Assembly (NCBI GenBank): GCA_001399795.1
Contig: LIHK01000017.1
Location: 1-49,051 of the forward strand
Length of the DNA: 49,051 bases
Reading direction: 5' to 3'
Origin: Candidatus Bathyarchaeota archaeon BA2
GTDB lineage: Archaea; Thermoproteota; Bathyarchaeia; Bathyarchaeales; Bathyarchaeaceae
The notes below the pieces were generated by a model. That model was not told the DNA's origin, did no database searches, and saw only the letters and a program-made list of their open reading frames with translations. The position numbers and the translations under genes were made by a program. Positions 8,866 to 18,971 of the stretch are shown in pieces; the stretch's first letter is position 1; each line of letters begins with the position of its first letter.

Positions 8866-10190
8866 AGGGTCCAAAAATAGTTTCGCCCATACCAGGGCCT
8901 AAAGCCCAGAAGATCATCAATTTACATAAGAAAGTTATCATGACGACGACAATGGTTCCATATCCAATCGTTGGAAGCGAAGCCCAAGGCGCCCTAGTAA
9001 AAGACATTGACGGAAACGTTTATCTCGACTTTTCATCAGCGGTAGCCGTTGCCAATGTCGGCCACAACAACCCTGAAGTAGTTAAGGCTGTTAAGGCACA
9101 AGCCGAGAAACTCATCCATTTTGCTGGCAACGACTACTACAACGAACCTCAGGCGCAGTTAGCTAAAGAACTGGTTTCTATTACGCCGGGCAAGTTTAGC
9201 AAAAAAGTCTTCTTTTCAAACAGCGGAGCAGAATCTGTAGAATGCGCCTTCAAACTGGCAAGGTGGCATACAAAAAAACCAGGCATGATCTCTTTTCTCG
9301 GTGCATTCCACGGCAGAACTTTTGGCGCCTTAAGTCTAAGCTCATGTAAGTCTCTTCATAGAAAACATTTCTTACCTTTGGTACCATCTGTGGTGCATGT
9401 TCCCTATGCCTACTGCTATCGCTGCAGCTTTAATCTAGAATATCCAGACTGCGACGTATGGTGCGCCTCCTACATTGAGGAAGTTCTTCAACACTCTTAT
9501 CCTAAAGAGGATGTTGCAGCATTAATCGCGGAGCCCATCCAAGGCGAAGCTGGATACATTGTTCCGCCGAAAGAGTTCTTGCCAAAACTGGAGAAAATCT
9601 GCAAGAAAAATGGCTTCATATGGATAGTTGATGAGGTTCAATCTGGCTTTGGAAGAACTGGCAAGATGTTCGCCTGCGACAATTATGGCGTTCAACCAGA
9701 CATTATCTGCCTGGCAAAGGCGTTGGCAGCCGGTTTACCTATGGGAGCCACCGTAGCCAGGTCAGAAGTCGCCAATTGGGAGGAAGGAGCCCACTCTAAT
9801 ACCTACGGTGGAAACTTGTTAGCCTGCGCCGCATCCTTGGCAAACATACGCATCATAAAAAAGGAGAAACTTTGCGAAAAGGCTTTCAGTCTAGGCGAAC
9901 ACGCCTTGGAAAGGCTCAACGAAATTAAGGAAGAAAGCAAAATTGTTGGGGATGCCCGTGGAAAAGGTTTGATGATTGGAGTTGAATTTGTTAAGGACAA
10001 AAAAACCAAGGAAAACGCTGTCAAGGAAACCGAAAAAATCACTGTTGAGGCGTTTAAAAAAGGGTTGATTCTTCTACCTGCTGGAGCCAGCTGTGTCAGA
10101 ATAGCTCCTCCCCTCAATATTCAACCTGAACTTCTCGACAAAGGTTTCGACATCTTATCTGACGCCATAAAAGCTGTTGAAAGTGGTTAG
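8862..10190 (+). CDS. Class III aminotransferase (acetylornithine/ornithine/GABA type)
   Basis: ATGA overlap with argG; GAFHGRTFGALSLS, VDEVQSGFGRTGKMFA, LAKALAAGLPMGA. Confidence 0.9.
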   Translation: MKGPKIVSPIPGPKAQKIINLHKKVIMTTTMVPYPIVGSEAQGALVKDIDGNVYLDFSSAVAVANVGHNNPEVVKAVKAQAEKLIHFAGNDYYNEPQAQLAKELVSITPGKFSKKVFFSNSGAESVECAFKLARWHTKKPGMISFLGAFHGRTFGALSLSSCKSLHRKHFLPLVPSVVHVPYAYCYRCSFNLEYPDCDVWCASYIEEVLQHSYPKEDVAALIAEPIQGEAGYIVPPKEFLPKLEKICKKNGFIWIVDEVQSGFGRTGKMFACDNYGVQPDIICLAKALAAGLPMGATVARSEVANWEEGAHSNTYGGNLLACAASLANIRIIKKEKLCEKAFSLGEHALERLNEIKEESKIVGDARGKGLMIGVEFVKDKKTKENAVKETEKITVEAFKKGLILLPAGASCVRIAPPLNIQPELLDKGFDILSDAIKAVESG

Positions 10191-10191
10191 T

Positions 10192-11706
10192 ATGTCTAAG
10201 CTCTTACGTGGGGGAAGAATAACTTCTGTAAGAAAAGATGTTGCGAAGTTTACTTCTTCCATTAAGAGTGACCAAAGATTATTGAAGCCAGTAATTGAGA
10301 TTAACGAAGCCCATGTTGCAATGATGATGGAACGAAAAATTATCGAGTGGTCAAATGGCGTTAAACTCCTCCAAGCTTTAAGCGAGGTAAAACCAAAGAT
10401 GAAATTGAAGTCCTCCCTCGAAGACGTTCACATGGCTGTTGAAGAAGAAGTCACAAAGAAAGTTGGCTCAGAAATTGGCGGAAACCTACATATCGCCAAG
10501 AGTAGAAACGACCAAGTGGCAACAGCCATCAGGATGAAGCTACGTGAAAATCTAGTTAACCTGATGACTTCAATGGTTGGACTGCAAGAAGCCTTAACCA
10601 AACTAGCTGAGGAACACGTCAGAACGGTTGTTCCGGGTTACACGCATCTACAGCCAGCTCAACCCGTTACCTTTGCCCATTATCTCTTGTCCTATGTGGA
10701 TGAGCTGGAGAGAGACTTCCAGAGGCTAGAAGAAGCTTACAAAAGAGTTAATTTATGTCCAATGGGTGCAGGAGCATTAGCCACCTCAAGCTTTCCAATA
10801 AACCGCGAAATGGTCGCTGAGCTACTTGGTTTCAGCGAAGTTCTTGAGAATTCCATCGACGCTGTAAGTAGCCGAGACTTTGTCCTAGAAACCATGGCGG
10901 TTCTCACTATAATAGCTGTGGGCATAAGTCGATTGGTCGAAGATTTGATCGTTTGGAGCTCCCCCGATTTCGGTGTAATTGAGCTTCCAGATCGCTTTTC
11001 TTCGACTAGCAGCATAATGCCGCAGAAGAAGAATCCAGACTTGCTAGAGGTTATCCGAGCAAGAATGAGCCATGCACTCGGTAACTTTGTAACATCGGTT
11101 ACCACCATGAAGGCGTTGCCATCCAGCTACAACCTGGACTTCCAAGAAATTACTCCTCGCCTTTGGGAAACACTGGAAAATATTACCAGCTCTTTGGACG
11201 TGCTCTCCAAACTTGTCGCAAACTTGAAGGTGTCTAAGAACGTTTTCAGTAAGCCCCATCTCAGCTTCTTAGCCTCAACGGAACTGGCTAACATGCTCGT
11301 TCGAAAGTATAAAGTTCCCTTCAGAACCGCCCATAAAATAGTTGGCTTGCTGATTAGATTTTTAACAGAGCACAAGTTAGTTCTTGATGATGTAACGCCA
11401 GAGCTGCTGCAAAAAGTCGCCCAAGATTCATCTGGTATTTCGTTAAACATAAATATGGAAGATATACGCGAAGCCACTGACCCCTTAAAAATTGTCAAAA
11501 GGCACAATGTCAGAGGGGGGCCTTCACCAACCGAAGTCAAAAGGATGTTAAAAATTCGAAAAAAGTGGACAGCTCAGGCAAGGTCAAATTTGTTAGAAAG
11601 GGAACACAAAATGAAGGAAGCGGAGGACAAACTACAATCCGTAGTCCAATCTTATTCAACTTCAGACAAGGCGAGTATCGTAAAGCTTAAAAGTTCAAAG
11701 GGATAG
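10192..11706 (+). CDS. argH: Argininosuccinate lyase
   Basis: GGNLHIAKSRNDQVATAIRM, PGYTHLQPAQPVTFAHYL, SSIMPQKKNPD. Confidence 0.97.
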   Translation: MSKLLRGGRITSVRKDVAKFTSSIKSDQRLLKPVIEINEAHVAMMMERKIIEWSNGVKLLQALSEVKPKMKLKSSLEDVHMAVEEEVTKKVGSEIGGNLHIAKSRNDQVATAIRMKLRENLVNLMTSMVGLQEALTKLAEEHVRTVVPGYTHLQPAQPVTFAHYLLSYVDELERDFQRLEEAYKRVNLCPMGAGALATSSFPINREMVAELLGFSEVLENSIDAVSSRDFVLETMAVLTIIAVGISRLVEDLIVWSSPDFGVIELPDRFSSTSSIMPQKKNPDLLEVIRARMSHALGNFVTSVTTMKALPSSYNLDFQEITPRLWETLENITSSLDVLSKLVANLKVSKNVFSKPHLSFLASTELANMLVRKYKVPFRTAHKIVGLLIRFLTEHKLVLDDVTPELLQKVAQDSSGISLNINMEDIREATDPLKIVKRHNVRGGPSPTEVKRMLKIRKKWTAQARSNLLEREHKMKEAEDKLQSVVQSYSTSDKASIVKLKSSKG

Positions 11707-11719
11707 GTGAGATAGGGCT

Positions 11720-12877
11720 TTGAAGGCACATTTTAGCCCCAACAAATGCGGAAAAGCTGTTCTAGTTTTAGAAGACGGCTCCCACTTTTTCGGTCATGGT
11801 TTTGGGGCGGCAAAGAAGGTTTCAGGCGAAATTGTCTTTTCCACGTCCATGATTGGATATCCTGAGGCGCTGACAGACCCCTCTTACAATGGACAGATTC
11901 TAACATTAACTTACCCCCTCATCGGCAATTACGGTGTTCCACCCTACGATCTTGAGTTAGGCATTCCATTGTATTTTGAGTCGGAAGGCATCAAGGTAAC
12001 AGGTCTCGTTGTCCATGAATTATGCCAGAAGCCCTACCACTGGGCATCCACCAAAACCCTAGATAAATGGCTCAAAGATGAAGGCGTTCCAGGCATATAC
12101 GGAATCGACACCCGAAGGCTCACTAAGAAGCTTAGAACCAAAGGCGTTATGCTCGGAATTTTGCAAGTGTGCGAAGAGGGAGAAGAGCCTAACCTTGAAG
12201 AACTCTTGAAGGAAGCTGAGAAGGTCCCAGATCCAAACCTAAGAGACTTGGTTAGAGAAGTAACAGTCAAAGAACCTGTTTATCACAAGGTTGGAGGAAG
12301 CAAAGTAGTTGCTTTGATTGACTGCGGCGCCAAATACAACATTATACGAAGCTTCCTGAAACGTGGAATCAACGTCGCAAGAGTGCCCTACAATTTTTCG
12401 GCAAAAGAAATCTTGGAATATAAACCAACCTGTGTGGTAATAAGCAACGGCCCTGGCGATCCGAAAAAATATGTTAAAACCATAGAGTGTGTCCGAGAAC
12501 TGGTTGAGAAAAACATCCCTATAATGGGCATATGCCTGGGAGTTCAGATTTTGGCGTTAGCTATGGGCGGAGACACTTTTAAACTAAAGTATGGACACAG
12601 GTCTCAAAATCAACCAGTGCTTGATCTGGAAACAGGCAGATGCTACATCACAACCCAGAATCACGGATACGCTATAGATTTAAACTCTCTAAAAGGAACC
12701 AGCTTAGATGTACTGTTCATTAACGCCAATGACAAAACAGTTGAAGGAATAAAACACAAAAACAAACCAGCCTTTGCTTTTCAATGGCACCCAGAAGCCG
12801 CGCCAGGTACATACGATACGGAATTTCTGTTTGAAAAATTCTTAAAACTCGCGGGGTTTGTAAATGCCAAAATTTGA
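11720..12877 (+). CDS. carA: Carbamoyl-phosphate synthase small subunit (TTG start)
   Basis: LEDGSHFFGHGFGA, PIMGICLGVQILALA, FQWHPEAAPGTYD. Confidence 0.96.
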   Translation: MKAHFSPNKCGKAVLVLEDGSHFFGHGFGAAKKVSGEIVFSTSMIGYPEALTDPSYNGQILTLTYPLIGNYGVPPYDLELGIPLYFESEGIKVTGLVVHELCQKPYHWASTKTLDKWLKDEGVPGIYGIDTRRLTKKLRTKGVMLGILQVCEEGEEPNLEELLKEAEKVPDPNLRDLVREVTVKEPVYHKVGGSKVVALIDCGAKYNIIRSFLKRGINVARVPYNFSAKEILEYKPTCVVISNGPGDPKKYVKTIECVRELVEKNIPIMGICLGVQILALAMGGDTFKLKYGHRSQNQPVLDLETGRCYITTQNHGYAIDLNSLKGTSLDVLFINANDKTVEGIKHKNKPAFAFQWHPEAAPGTYDTEFLFEKFLKLAGFVNAKI

Positions 12878-15800
12878 GTGGATACGTAAGGTTTTGGTTC
12901 TCGGCAGTGGAGCCATAAAGATCGGAGAAGCCGCAGAATTTGATTACTCGGGAAGCCAGTGTCTCAAAGCCCTAAGAGAAGAAGGCATCGAAACCGTTCT
13001 AGTAAATCCCAACATAGCAACAATCCAGACTGACCCCCGCTTAGCAGGAAAGGTTTACCTCTTACCCGTCACGCCAGAATACGTCGAAAAAGTCATTGAA
13101 AAAGAAAGGCCAGATGGAATTCTCCTGGGATTCGGAGGACAAACAGCACTAAATTGCGGAGTTCAGCTTGCAAAAAGGGGCGTTTTCGAGAAATACAATG
13201 TTAAAGTTTTGGGGACACCCATCAGAGCGATAGAAGACACCGAAGATAGAGAGCTTTTCAGGCAGGCAATGATTCGGGCAGACATTCCAATACCTAGAAG
13301 TAAATCTGCCACTTCTGTTCAGGAAGCCATTGAGGTTGCTGAGGAGATAGGTTATCCAGTCATCGTTCGAGTGGCGTATATTCTAGGCGGTAAAGGGTCT
13401 GGTGTAGCACATAACGAGAGTGAATTAAAGGAGATAGTTAATCGAGCCTTAGTCCAGAGCATGATATCGCAGGTGCTCATCGAAGAATACGTGGGTCACT
13501 GGAAAGAAATCGAGTTCGAAGTCCTGCGAGACTACACTAACAATTGCCTAGCCGTCTGCAGCATGGAAAACATTGATCCTATGGGAGTTCACACTGGCGA
13601 CTCAATCGTGGCAGCCCCTGCCCAAACATTGAACGACCGTGAATATCACTTACTTCGTTTGGCCTCAATAAAGGTCATACAAAGTTTAGGGATAGTTGGC
13701 GAGTGTAACATTCAGTGGGCTTTGCATACAGAATCAGAGGAGCACTGCGCTATTGAAGTGAACGCGCGGATGTCGAGAAGCTCTGCGCTTGCAAGCAAGG
13801 CAACAGGCTACCCCCTAGCTTACATAGCAACTAAACTGGCGATTGGCTATCTGCTTCCCGAACTAGTTAACATGGTTACAGGAGTTACAACCGCTTGCTT
13901 TGAACCAGCCCTAGACTATGTCGTGGTTAAGTTTCCAAGATGGGACCTACAGAAATTCAGGAATGTGGACAGGCATGTGGGTCCGCAGATGAAGTCTGTT
14001 GGAGAAGTTATGGCTATCGGGAGGTGCCTTGAGGAAACGCTACAGAAAGCTGTTCGCATGCTGGACATTGGAAAAGTAGGACTGGTTTGTAATCCCGAGG
14101 ACGAAGACTATGAACCAACAGAGACAATAAAGGATGTCCTAGCCAACCCCACAGACGAAAGACTTTTCAAGATAGTCAAAGCCCTGAAAAAGGGCATTTC
14201 AATCAAAGAGATTTACCAACTAAGCGGCGTTGACCCCTTCTTTCTACACAAAATTGAAAATGTCGTTAACATGGAGAAGAAACTACGTTCTATGAGTTTA
14301 AAACATGATGATGCCTTAGAAACGATTAAAGAGGCAAAACGCCTCGGATTTTCAGACAGGCAGATCGCTATTTGCTTCGAAACAGACGAAATGACTATAC
14401 GAAAACTGAGAAAAGAAGCGAACATAGTTCCCGTGGTCAAGCAAATAGACACGCTAGCCGCTGAATGGCCAGCTAAAACAAATTACCTCTACCTAACATA
14501 CGGTGGAGACGAGGATGACATAGATTTTCAATCGGGTAAAAGCAAAGTTATGGTTCTTGGAGCCGGCGTTTTCAGAATAGGGTCAAGCGTTGAATTTGAC
14601 TGGTGTGGAGTTAACACCATCTGGGCTCTCAAAAAGAATGGCGTTGAAGAAGCCATAATGGTCAACTATAACCCTGAAACGGTTTCAACGGATTACGACA
14701 TGTCCGATAAGCTGTATTTTGAAGAATTAACCCTAGAAAGAATTTTAGACATATATGATAAGGAAAAACCCTTCGGCGTAGTAGCAAGCGTCGGAGGACA
14801 AATTCCAAACAACCTAGCCCTAAAACTAGCCAATTCTGGTGTAAAACTGCTGGGTACGTCGGGTCAAAGCATAGACCGTGCAGAAGATCGATCAAAGTTT
14901 AGCGCTCTCCTAGACCAGCTTAGAATTCCACAACCAGAATGGAGTGGACTAACAACAACACGAGATGTCAAAGAGTTCGCTGAAAAAATCGGTTACCCAG
15001 TTCTCATTCGTCCAAGCTACGTTTTGTCAGGGTCTGCCATGAGAGTTGCCCATGCCGAAGACGAATTGGAGAACTATCTCAAATTGGCAACTAAAGTTTC
15101 ACGGGAACATCCTGTCGTAATTTCGAAGTTTATAGAGAAGGCTAAGGAAGTTGAGGTTGACGGCGTATCCGACGGCGAAGACATACTGATCGGAGCAATT
15201 ATTGAACACATTGAAGAAGCTGGAGTTCACAGCGGCGATGCGACGATGGGAATTCCAACTCAAACACTACCTAACAGCGTGATGAAAACCCTTGAAGATT
15301 ACACCTATAGAATCGTGAAAGCCCTTGAAATCAAAGGACCCTACAACATTCAATATCTCGTAAAAAACGGCGTCACCTACGTAATCGAATGCAATTTGCG
15401 TGCTTCAAGGTCCATGCCCTACGTCAGCAAAACTCAGGGAGTCAATTTGATAGAACTTGCCACCTTGGCGATGTTGGATAAAAAGTTTAGAGACTATGGA
15501 GTCACCGAAATACCATTGTCTATCCGACATGTTGGAGTGAAAGTGCCTCAGTTCAGTTTCATGCGTTTAAGCGGAGCTGACCCGGTTCTAGGAGTTGAAA
15601 TGCTAAGCACAGGGGAAGTAGCCTGTTTAGGAGAAAACTTTGCAGACGCTCTTTCAAAGGCGTTGCAGTCAGCTGATTTCAAGATTCCACCAGCTGGCGG
15701 TTCGGTTCTGATAACAGTTGGCGGCGAAGAGTTAAAGAAGAAGATTGTTCCCTTGGGAAAGGCGTTAAGGAAAATGGGCTTTAAAATTTATGCAACAGAG

Positions 15801-16142
15801 CATACCGCTGAAACCTTACGTAACGCCGGGGTAAACAACATTTCTGTTCTGCATAAAGTAAGAGAAGTTGGTAAGAAACCAAACATCGTTGACTACCTCC
15901 AGAACGGCAAAATAGATTTAGTGATTAACATACCAATGCCGAATCACGCGGGAAAATATTCAGAAGTCCTAAAAGACGAGTACACCATCCGAAGATTAGC
16001 TATCGAATTTAACATCCCGGTTGTAACAAACCTTGAGTTAGGTTCAGCCCTCATGAAGTTGTTAGAGCAACGCAACAGAAACAAGCTTACTATCCGTTCC
16101 CTAAATGAATACATGGACAGTCTAGCGTGGAAGTTTTGGTGA
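12864..16142 (+). CDS. carB: Carbamoyl-phosphate synthase large subunit
   Basis: VLGSGAIKIGEAAEFDYSGSQCLKALREEG; two ATP-grasp halves; 14-bp overlap with carA. Confidence 0.97.
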   Translation: MPKFEWIRKVLVLGSGAIKIGEAAEFDYSGSQCLKALREEGIETVLVNPNIATIQTDPRLAGKVYLLPVTPEYVEKVIEKERPDGILLGFGGQTALNCGVQLAKRGVFEKYNVKVLGTPIRAIEDTEDRELFRQAMIRADIPIPRSKSATSVQEAIEVAEEIGYPVIVRVAYILGGKGSGVAHNESELKEIVNRALVQSMISQVLIEEYVGHWKEIEFEVLRDYTNNCLAVCSMENIDPMGVHTGDSIVAAPAQTLNDREYHLLRLASIKVIQSLGIVGECNIQWALHTESEEHCAIEVNARMSRSSALASKATGYPLAYIATKLAIGYLLPELVNMVTGVTTACFEPALDYVVVKFPRWDLQKFRNVDRHVGPQMKSVGEVMAIGRCLEETLQKAVRMLDIGKVGLVCNPEDEDYEPTETIKDVLANPTDERLFKIVKALKKGISIKEIYQLSGVDPFFLHKIENVVNMEKKLRSMSLKHDDALETIKEAKRLGFSDRQIAICFETDEMTIRKLRKEANIVPVVKQIDTLAAEWPAKTNYLYLTYGGDEDDIDFQSGKSKVMVLGAGVFRIGSSVEFDWCGVNTIWALKKNGVEEAIMVNYNPETVSTDYDMSDKLYFEELTLERILDIYDKEKPFGVVASVGGQIPNNLALKLANSGVKLLGTSGQSIDRAEDRSKFSALLDQLRIPQPEWSGLTTTRDVKEFAEKIGYPVLIRPSYVLSGSAMRVAHAEDELENYLKLATKVSREHPVVISKFIEKAKEVEVDGVSDGEDILIGAIIEHIEEAGVHSGDATMGIPTQTLPNSVMKTLEDYTYRIVKALEIKGPYNIQYLVKNGVTYVIECNLRASRSMPYVSKTQGVNLIELATLAMLDKKFRDYGVTEIPLSIRHVGVKVPQFSFMRLSGADPVLGVEMLSTGEVACLGENFADALSKALQSADFKIPPAGGSVLITVGGEELKKKIVPLGKALRKMGFKIYATEHTAETLRNAGVNNISVLHKVREVGKKPNIVDYLQNGKIDLVINIPMPNHAGKYSEVLKDEYTIRRLAIEFNIPVVTNLELGSALMKLLEQRNRNKLTIRSLNEYMDSLAWKFW

Positions 16143-16180
16143 AAATAAGGCGATAAAAAGTAGGAACAACTAAACTTTGC

Positions 16181-16222
16181 CATGAAAAGCTTTTCATGCT
16201 TCTTTTGAGGGCGCGAAGCGCC
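16181..16222. other. Perfect 18-bp palindrome plus GGCGC-GAA-GCGCC hairpin 3' of carB
   Basis: CATGAAAAGCTTTTCATG (16181-16198); GGCGCGAAGCGCC (16210-16222). Confidence 0.6.
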
Positions 16223-16325
16223 ATGTACGTTTTATTGAAGTATAACCTAGAGTGCATGAAATAAAAAATTATTTTTTTATACATTCAGGCACGCATTGGA
16301 ATTTAGCCGGAGAATCTAGTTTAAG

Positions 16326-16883
16326 CTAGAGTAGCATTTTTAACAAATCTGCCTTTGTCACGATGCCAACAACTTTTCCCTTCTTTGATATCAAGACAGC
16401 GGGATAGACCTGTAAAAGACTTGAAATTAACGGTAAAGGGGCGTCTTCTCCAACTTGTGGAAACGCTTCATCCATAATATCTCCAACGGGCAGAGTAGAC
16501 ACCTCAGTCAAGTCTTTACCAGCTAAAACTTGACTTAGCATGGTTTTTTCTGAAATGCTTCCAATAGCATGTTCTCCATCGAAGACTGGAAGCTGAGAAT
16601 ATCCATGATCTGTCATCAACCGTACAGCCTTGGACACTGAGTCGTTTTTCTGAACACCAACAACTTTGGCGTGAAGCACTTCCTCGGCACGAACCTCCGT
16701 TTTTATCTCCATGCGTTCCAGCGCATCGAATATGGCCCTAACCTTTGTGTAGGAGGGATCAATCTTCCTTGATTCTAGTTTCGCGATTAGGGACTGGCTT
16801 ACACCAGCTAACCTAGCCAGCTGTTTCTGAGTCAAATTCAACATTCTTCTTTTTTTAGCAACTTCTTCAAGTGAAGGCAACAT
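16326..16883 (-). CDS. XRE-type HTH + CBS-pair regulator
   Basis: RRMLNLTQKQLARLAGVSQSLIAKLESRKIDPSY HTH followed by two CBS motifs. Confidence 0.9.
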   Translation of the reverse strand: MLPSLEEVAKKRRMLNLTQKQLARLAGVSQSLIAKLESRKIDPSYTKVRAIFDALERMEIKTEVRAEEVLHAKVVGVQKNDSVSKAVRLMTDHGYSQLPVFDGEHAIGSISEKTMLSQVLAGKDLTEVSTLPVGDIMDEAFPQVGEDAPLPLISSLLQVYPAVLISKKGKVVGIVTKADLLKMLL

Positions 16884-16996
16884 GCCATAAAATCGCCCTG
16901 ACGCGTCTTATATTCCTTTTGGAATAAAAATTTCAGAAAATTATTAATATTAGAATTCGGTGCTAAAGCTCCAAACAAGTTTAGGAGGTATCAGCG

Positions 16997-18508
16997 CTCA
17001 AGAAAATAGAAGCTTCGAAGAAAGAGCGATCAGTAGCAGAGATTAATGAAAAAATAAAGAGTGGAGACGCCCAGGTTTTAACCGCTGAAGAAATGAAGAA
17101 GCTGGTGGAAAGCAGCGGCATAGAAGTCGCGTACAAAGAGGTTGACGTGGTTACAACAGGAACCTTTGGAGCCATGTGCTCTTCAGGAGCCATCATAAAC
17201 CTTGGACACTCAGACCCCCCGATCAAAATCCAGAAAGCTTGGATAAACGACGTTGAAGTTTGCCACCCAGGCGCGGCTGTAGACCTCTACATCGGTGCAA
17301 CCGTAATGTCTGAAACGAGGCCCTTCGAGTACGGTGGCGGCCACGTGACAGAAGACCTGATCAGTGGGAAAGAAGTTGAACTCAGAGCAACAGCCTATGG
17401 GACAGACTGCTATCCCAGAACCAAGCTTAGGACAACACTCACAAAAGATGACTTGAACCAGTTTTACCTGCTGAATTTCCGTAATTGTTACCAACGCTAT
17501 AATTGTGCAACAAATAGCCGCGACGAAACTATCTACACCTACATGGGCAAGCTTCTTCCTAGGTTTGGAAACGCAACCTTCTCCGGTTCCGGAGGTCTTA
17601 ACCCTCTGATGAACGACCCAGACTACGAAACCATTGGCATCGGTACCCGCATCTTCTTGGGAGGTGGTCAAGGCTACGTAATAGGAGAAGGAACACAACA
17701 TGACCCTGGAAACCGTTTTGGCACCCTCATGGTTCGGGGAGACTGTAAGAAGATGAATTCAGAGTTCATCCGTGGAGCAGCCTTCACTAAGTACGGCACA
17801 ACCCTTTACGTTGGCATAGGCACACCCATTCCTATACTGAACGAGGAATTGGCCAGAAAGACTGCCATACTGGACGAAGAAATCCTAACAGACATAGTTG
17901 ACTACGGAGTTCCACGCAGGGAACGTCCAAAACTAGGAAAAGTAAGTTATAAGGAGTTAAAGTCAGGCACAATAACCATCAAGGACAAAAAGGTTAAGGT
18001 CAGCCCACTTTCAAGCTTAAAAACCGCTAGAAAAATCGCTGAAACGCTGAAATCTTGGATTGAAAACTCTTCCTTCTACTTAACAAGCCCTGTTGAACGC
18101 ATTCCAACAGACACAATATGCAGTCCGATGAAACAAACAGAGGAAATAGCCTTCGTTAACAGCGTGATGCACCCAGCTGTCACATGCACAGAAGAAGAGG
18201 AAATAGAAAATGTTGCTAATAGAATCATAAGCCATTCAGTGAACCACATAGTTGTGGCTGATGATGAAGGAAAACTTAAGGGAATAGTGACCTCATGGGA
18301 CGTCACTAAAGCGGTTGCTAAAGGAAAAAAGAAATTGGCTGACATAATCGTGAGAAAAGTTGTGACAACAAAACCCGACGAGTCGCTGGAAGCAGCTTCA
18401 AGGAAAATGGCTCAACATCAAATATCCGCTTTGCCCGTAATCGACCACGACAAAAAGGTTCTAGGAATAATCACGTCAGAAGATATCTCTAAACTTCTAG
18501 GAAGGTGA
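16997..18508 (+). CDS. DUF39 homocysteine biosynthesis protein with C-terminal CBS pair; start codon unclear
   Basis: Coding similarity (KKIEASKKERSVAEINEKIKSGDAQVLTAEEM) extends upstream of first ATG (17093); AGGAGGT at 16983-16989; family sequence IGTRIFLGGGQGYVIGEGTQHDP. Confidence 0.85.
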   Translation, partial: LKKIEASKKERSVAEINEKIKSGDAQVLTAEEMKKLVESSGIEVAYKEVDVVTTGTFGAMCSSGAIINLGHSDPPIKIQKAWINDVEVCHPGAAVDLYIGATVMSETRPFEYGGGHVTEDLISGKEVELRATAYGTDCYPRTKLRTTLTKDDLNQFYLLNFRNCYQRYNCATNSRDETIYTYMGKLLPRFGNATFSGSGGLNPLMNDPDYETIGIGTRIFLGGGQGYVIGEGTQHDPGNRFGTLMVRGDCKKMNSEFIRGAAFTKYGTTLYVGIGTPIPILNEELARKTAILDEEILTDIVDYGVPRRERPKLGKVSYKELKSGTITIKDKKVKVSPLSSLKTARKIAETLKSWIENSSFYLTSPVERIPTDTICSPMKQTEEIAFVNSVMHPAVTCTEEEEIENVANRIISHSVNHIVVADDEGKLKGIVTSWDVTKAVAKGKKKLADIIVRKVVTTKPDESLEAASRKMAQHQISALPVIDHDKKVLGIITSEDISKLLGR

Positions 18509-18930
18509 GGACTTTGGTTAGAATTCTCCTTAGATTCTCAGAGGAAATTGTTGACCAACCCATAACGGCGCAAGTAATCCTTGAACATGGAATTCCCATA
18601 AGCATCGTAGCCGCCCACATTGATTCTCAGGGCGGGGAAATCCTCGCAGAGGTGCCTGAAACGCACGTCGAGAAGATAATCGATGCCTTTCGCGAGAAGG
18701 GCGTGACCGTTACGGTTCCAAAACTAATTGAGGTAGACACTGAAAAGTGCTTTGAGTGTGGTGCTTGCCTCTCCCTCTGCCCAGTAAGCGCTATCGCATT
18801 CAAAGAAGATTCCTCAGTGGTTTTCGACGAGGAAAAATGCATTGGAAGCCCCTGCGGCCTATGCATTGACGCATGTCCAGCTAAGGCTATCAAACTAGTC
18901 GAACAGCATAGCTCCTATCTCAATAGGTAG
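18505..18930 (+). CDS. NIL domain + 4Fe-4S ferredoxin protein
   Basis: CFECGACLSLCPVSAI and CIGSPCGLCIDACPAKAI. Confidence 0.9.
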   Translation: MRTLVRILLRFSEEIVDQPITAQVILEHGIPISIVAAHIDSQGGEILAEVPETHVEKIIDAFREKGVTVTVPKLIEVDTEKCFECGACLSLCPVSAIAFKEDSSVVFDEEKCIGSPCGLCIDACPAKAIKLVEQHSSYLNR

Positions 18931-18971
18931 TAAGCTGAAATCAATAAAGTCCACGGTCAAGGAGGTTTAAA

